This document shows, piece by piece, positions 5,791 to 7,839 of a stretch of 7,839 nucleotides of DNA. The stretch's first letter is position 1. Each line of letters begins with the position of its first letter. This DNA is from Candidatus Omnitrophota bacterium (lineage in GTDB: Bacteria; Omnitrophota; Koll11; Aquiviventales; Aquiviventaceae). Location of the stretch: assembly GCA_016196415.1 (NCBI GenBank), contig JACPXS010000060.1:1-7839 (forward strand), given 5' to 3'. The position numbers and the translations under genes are program-made. The notes beneath the pieces are model-generated. The model saw nothing but the letters and a program-made list of their open reading frames with translations, had not been told where the DNA came from and did not search any database.

Positions 5791-5821
5791 CTTCCCGCCT
5801 CTCGTCTGTCACCGCGCAGCG

Positions 5822-6295
5822 TCATTCCCAGTTCGTGACGTCGTCGTGCCCTGGCTGCCCATCCGGCCCGAGCGAGAACAGATCATAATCCTGATGATGC
5901 TGCGACGCGCTTTTGTACTCGTAGGGACGCCCCCACGGATCCTTCGGCAACCCTTTCTTGAGATACGGCCCGTTCCACTTCGCCCGCGCCTCGTCACTCA
6001 AGTGCGACGGGGGATCCTTCGAGACGAGTTCTTCCAGCGTCTCCGGGTACTGGCCGGCATCGAGCTCATACAGATCGAGTGCCAAGCCGATCGACGCCAG
6101 GTCGGATTTCGCGCGCGCGGTTTTCGCTTGCTCGGTGCGGCCGGCAAGTCTCGGCACGACCATCGCCGCCAGCACGCCGATGATGATCACCACCAGCATG
6201 AGCTCCACGAGGGTAAAGGCACGCCGAGGCCCCTGGGCCTTCGATGCGGCCCTGCGCACTCCGCGGGGCACTCGGCGCGGCGCGGGGCGCTTCAT
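5822..6295 (-). CDS. gspG: T2SS major pseudopilin GspG
   Basis: GspG polymerises into the periplasmic pseudopilus that pushes substrates through the secretin. The 157-aa precursor has a long Arg-rich leader (1-26), then FTLVELMLVVIIIGVLAAMV with Glu31 at +5. Family hallmarks follow in order: ALDLYELDAGQYP (72-84), GPYLKKGLPKDPWGRPYEY (109-127), and the C-terminal calcium-site loop DYDLFSLGPDGQPGHDDVTNW (136-156), rich in Asp. These separate GspG from type IV pilins. The residue at -1 of the cleavage site is Ala26 (codon GCC) instead of the nearly invariant Gly, which is odd for the most abundant pseudopilin. The ATG at 6295 overlaps the gspF stop as ATGA. The mature form would be 131 aa. Confidence 0.95.
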   Translation of the reverse strand: MKRPAPRRVPRGVRRAASKAQGPRRAFTLVELMLVVIIIGVLAAMVVPRLAGRTEQAKTARAKSDLASIGLALDLYELDAGQYPETLEELVSKDPPSHLSDEARAKWNGPYLKKGLPKDPWGRPYEYKSASQHHQDYDLFSLGPDGQPGHDDVTNWE

Positions 6296-7497
6296 TGCAC
6301 CACCAACCCAATCTGGAAAATCGGCAACAACATGGCCAACACGATCACCATGACGATCCCTCCTACCACAAGGAGCAACACGGGCTCCAAGATGGTCGTG
6401 AGCGTCCGCATTGTCCGATCCACGTCGCGCTCATAGGCTCCCGCCACCTTCAGCAGCGAACCGTCCACCGTCCCCGACTCCTCTCCGACAGCGACCATGT
6501 TCGTGACAAAAGCCGGAAATTGCCCGGTCGCGGCCAGCGCCGTCGCCAGGCTCGACCCGTCGCGGACGGCGTCGCGGACGCGGTCGATCGCCCTCTGCAA
6601 GGTCGCATTCGCGCGATGACTGACGACGACGTCCAGGGCCTGCAGGATGGGCACGCCCTGCCCGATCATGACGCCCAGGGTTCTGGCGAATCGCGCCATC
6701 TCCATGCGGCGCAGCAGCGCGCCCACGGCGGGAATGCGGAGCACGGCCGCATCCATCGCTGCGCGTCCGGTGGGACTTGCGTGCCACCGGCGCATCATCA
6801 GCCCAAGCAGCAGCCCGCTCACACCGAGCGTCCACCACCACCGCGTGAAGAAGGCGCTGAGGGCCAGGAGGATGCGCGTCGGCAGCGGCAGCAGCTGGCC
6901 TGTTTCGATAAACACGATCGAGAGCTTGGGGATGACGTACGCCATCAAGAACACGGTCATCGCCACGGCGATGCCGAGGATGAACATCGGATAGGCGGAC
7001 GCGCTGCTGACGCGGCTCCTCAGCTCAGCGTCATGCTCCCCCAACTCCGCAAGCCGGTTCAACGCCTGCTCCAACCCGCCCCCGATTTCCCCCGCTTTGA
7101 CCATGCTGCGGTAGAGGGGAGGAAACGCCTCGGGATGGGCCCCAAGCGCCTCGCTCAACGAGCGGCCGTCGCGCACGGCGTTGGCCAACGACTCAATGAC
7201 GCGCCGCAGCCCGGCCTGCTCGGTCTGCTTGGCCAACAAGGCGAGGGCGCTCAAGAGCGGCAACCCGCCGCTCAACAAGTCCGCCAGCTGATGGGTCGTG
7301 TAGGCCAGGGTGCGCGGTGAGATGCGGCGGGAACCCCAGAGGGGAGACGTGGGAGGGACATTGAACTCCGTGATCGAAATCGGAAACACGCCTTCGCGAC
7401 CGAGCCGGCCGAGGGCCGCCGCTTCGTTTTCCGCCTCAATCGTCCCTTCGAGCGCATGCAAGGCGCGATCTTTGGCTCGATACGCGAACCGAGGCAT
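6292..7497 (-). CDS. gspF: T2SS inner-membrane platform protein GspF
   Basis: GspF is the polytopic core of the assembly platform and couples GspE ATP hydrolysis to pseudopilin addition. The 401-aa length is typical. It starts MPRFAYRAKD, the standard GspF/PilC opening, and has two T2SSF domains (about 66-190 and 265-390) with the repeated motifs VKAGEIGGGLEQAL (133-146) and VAVGEESGTVDGSL (335-348). Membrane segments are predicted near 170-190, 219-235 and 370-392. The ATG at 7497 is chosen because longer in-frame starts (up to 7647) would read through the heptamer array, giving residues like IPHSPFRIPH, and through the gspE 3' end. Upstream of the start there is only a weak GGA near the ATG. 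The stop overlaps gspG (ATGA). The 92-nt gap to gspE is filled by an inverted array. Confidence 0.95.
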   Translation of the reverse strand: MPRFAYRAKDRALHALEGTIEAENEAAALGRLGREGVFPISITEFNVPPTSPLWGSRRISPRTLAYTTHQLADLLSGGLPLLSALALLAKQTEQAGLRRVIESLANAVRDGRSLSEALGAHPEAFPPLYRSMVKAGEIGGGLEQALNRLAELGEHDAELRSRVSSASAYPMFILGIAVAMTVFLMAYVIPKLSIVFIETGQLLPLPTRILLALSAFFTRWWWTLGVSGLLLGLMMRRWHASPTGRAAMDAAVLRIPAVGALLRRMEMARFARTLGVMIGQGVPILQALDVVVSHRANATLQRAIDRVRDAVRDGSSLATALAATGQFPAFVTNMVAVGEESGTVDGSLLKVAGAYERDVDRTMRTLTTILEPVLLLVVGGIVMVIVLAMLLPIFQIGLVVQ

Positions 7498-7520
7498 TCC
7501 GTAGACGAGTATAACACTCA

Positions 7521-7590
7521 AATGCGGAATGCGGAATGGCGAATGCGGAATGAGACCAAATCCCGCATTCCGAATTCCGCAATCCGCATT
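7521..7590. repeat. Inverted heptamer array between gspE and gspF
   Basis: Four units of AATGCGG type on the plus strand (AATGCGG 7521-7527, AATGCGG, AATGGCG, AATGCGG to 7548) face four units of the complement (CCGCATT 7563-7569, CCGAATT, CCGCAAT, CCGCATT to 7590). The 28-nt arms are in register and match at 24 of 28 positions, with a 14-nt loop. The array starts on the last base of the gspE stop codon (TGA, 7592-7590). In the operon mRNA it could form a long stem between the two genes. Confidence 0.9.
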
Positions 7591-7839
7591 CAGGTGACGC
7601 GGAGCACTTCTTGCGGCGTGGTGAGCCCGCGGTTGATCTTCAGCCACCCGTCTTGCCGCAAGGTCCGCATCTTCCCAAATTGCTGAGCCGCCTGGGCGAT
7701 CTCATGAGAGGAAGCCCGCCTGAGCGCCAACGGCTGGATGGGGTCCGTCATCAAGAGGAACTCGTAGATCGCGGTGCGCCCCTTGAACCCGGTCCCCTTG
7801 CACGCGGCGCAGCCCCGTCCATACCGCAGGCTGCGGGGG
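7590..7839 (-). CDS. gspE: T2SS motor ATPase GspE, C-terminal 82 residues (cut by window edge)
   Basis: This is the 3' end of the secretion ATPase that drives pseudopilus assembly; the Walker A and B boxes lie beyond the right edge. The visible part carries one CxxC pair (YGRGCAACKGTGFKGRTAIY; Cys10 and Cys13 of the visible segment). This is the second half of the zinc-binding tetracysteine module typical of GspE and PilB. The conserved GRTAIYE segment and the C-terminal helical region (AQAAQQFGKMRTLRQDGWLK, then GLTTPQEVLRVT) follow, close to the usual family end (…GxTTxEEVLRVT). The frame is set by this match and ends at TGA (7592-7590). The gene heads the visible gsp run. Whether gspD and gspC lie further upstream cannot be seen. 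Confidence 0.93.
   Translation of the reverse strand, partial: PRSLRYGRGCAACKGTGFKGRTAIYEFLLMTDPIQPLALRRASSHEIAQAAQQFGKMRTLRQDGWLKINRGLTTPQEVLRVT

Noticed and set aside
6244..7320. A 358-codon plus-strand open frame antisense to gspF and gspG
   Set aside because: It is a shadow of GC-rich coding sequence, with a His/Gln/Arg-rich translation and no domain. The opposite strand carries clear GspF and GspG.
7498..7520. Internal promoter for gspF (TATACT at 7511-7506 on the minus strand)
   Set aside because: No acceptable -35 box lies at the right spacing; a single AT-rich hexamer is not enough.
7498..7647. N-terminal extension of GspF by 50 residues
   Set aside because: The extension overlaps the gspE 3' end and translates the heptamer array. 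The family start MPRFAYRAKD is at 7497.
1095..7839. Type IV pilus locus instead of a T2SS
   Set aside because: GspG has the T2SS-specific C-terminal Asp-rich loop, there is a full H-I-J-K set of minor pseudopilins, and gene order matches gspE-M. PilM, PilN and PilO are not separate genes.

Overview
The window is GC-rich bacterial DNA in which every supportable gene lies on the minus strand. The main content is most of a type II secretion system (T2SS) operon. Read 5'->3' on the minus strand (right to left), the order is gspE (3' end only), gspF, gspG, gspH, gspI, gspJ, gspK, gspL and gspM, the canonical E-F-G-H-I-J-K-L-M order. A T2SS implies a diderm (Gram-negative) bacterium. The short interspersed repeats and the ExeA-like ATPase preceded by a small MerR-type protein remind me of uncultivated lineages such as Omnitrophota. 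That assignment is a low-confidence impression and the sequence does not prove it.

Layout, high to low coordinates: gspE C-terminus (7590-7839); a 92-nt gap filled by an inverted heptamer array; gspF (6292-7497); gspG (5822-6295, ATGA overlap with gspF); gspH (about 5260-5790, abnormal start); gspI (4878-5309, overlaps gspH); gspJ (4136-4846); gspK (3153-4136, TGATG overlap with gspJ); a 51-nt gap filled by a second heptamer array; gspL (1638-3101); gspM (1095-1634). A non-coding stretch of about 520 nt follows, holding two inverted, diverged copies of a ~100-nt GC-rich element. Next comes a sigma70-like promoter with a perfect 8-bp-arm palindrome, driving a small merR-like gene (249-569). 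Its stop overlaps the start of an ExeA/GspA-like AAA ATPase (1-252, cut by the window edge).

How the genes work together: GspE powers assembly through the inner-membrane platform (GspF, GspL, GspM). GspG is the major pseudopilin. GspH, I, J and K are minor pseudopilins that would form the tip. The secretin (GspD), GspC and prepilin peptidase (GspO) are not in the window. The ExeA-like ATPase could assist secretin assembly as in Aeromonas, but it has its own promoter and a regulator, so this link is inference.

The most unusual signal is a set of 7-nt-period repeats at three places: gspE/gspF, gspK/gspL, and inside the 3' end of merR. Two of the three are inverted arrays able to fold into long stems. 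The two largest intergenic gaps in the gsp operon are exactly those occupied by these arrays. In merR the array has become coding sequence for the C-terminal tail.
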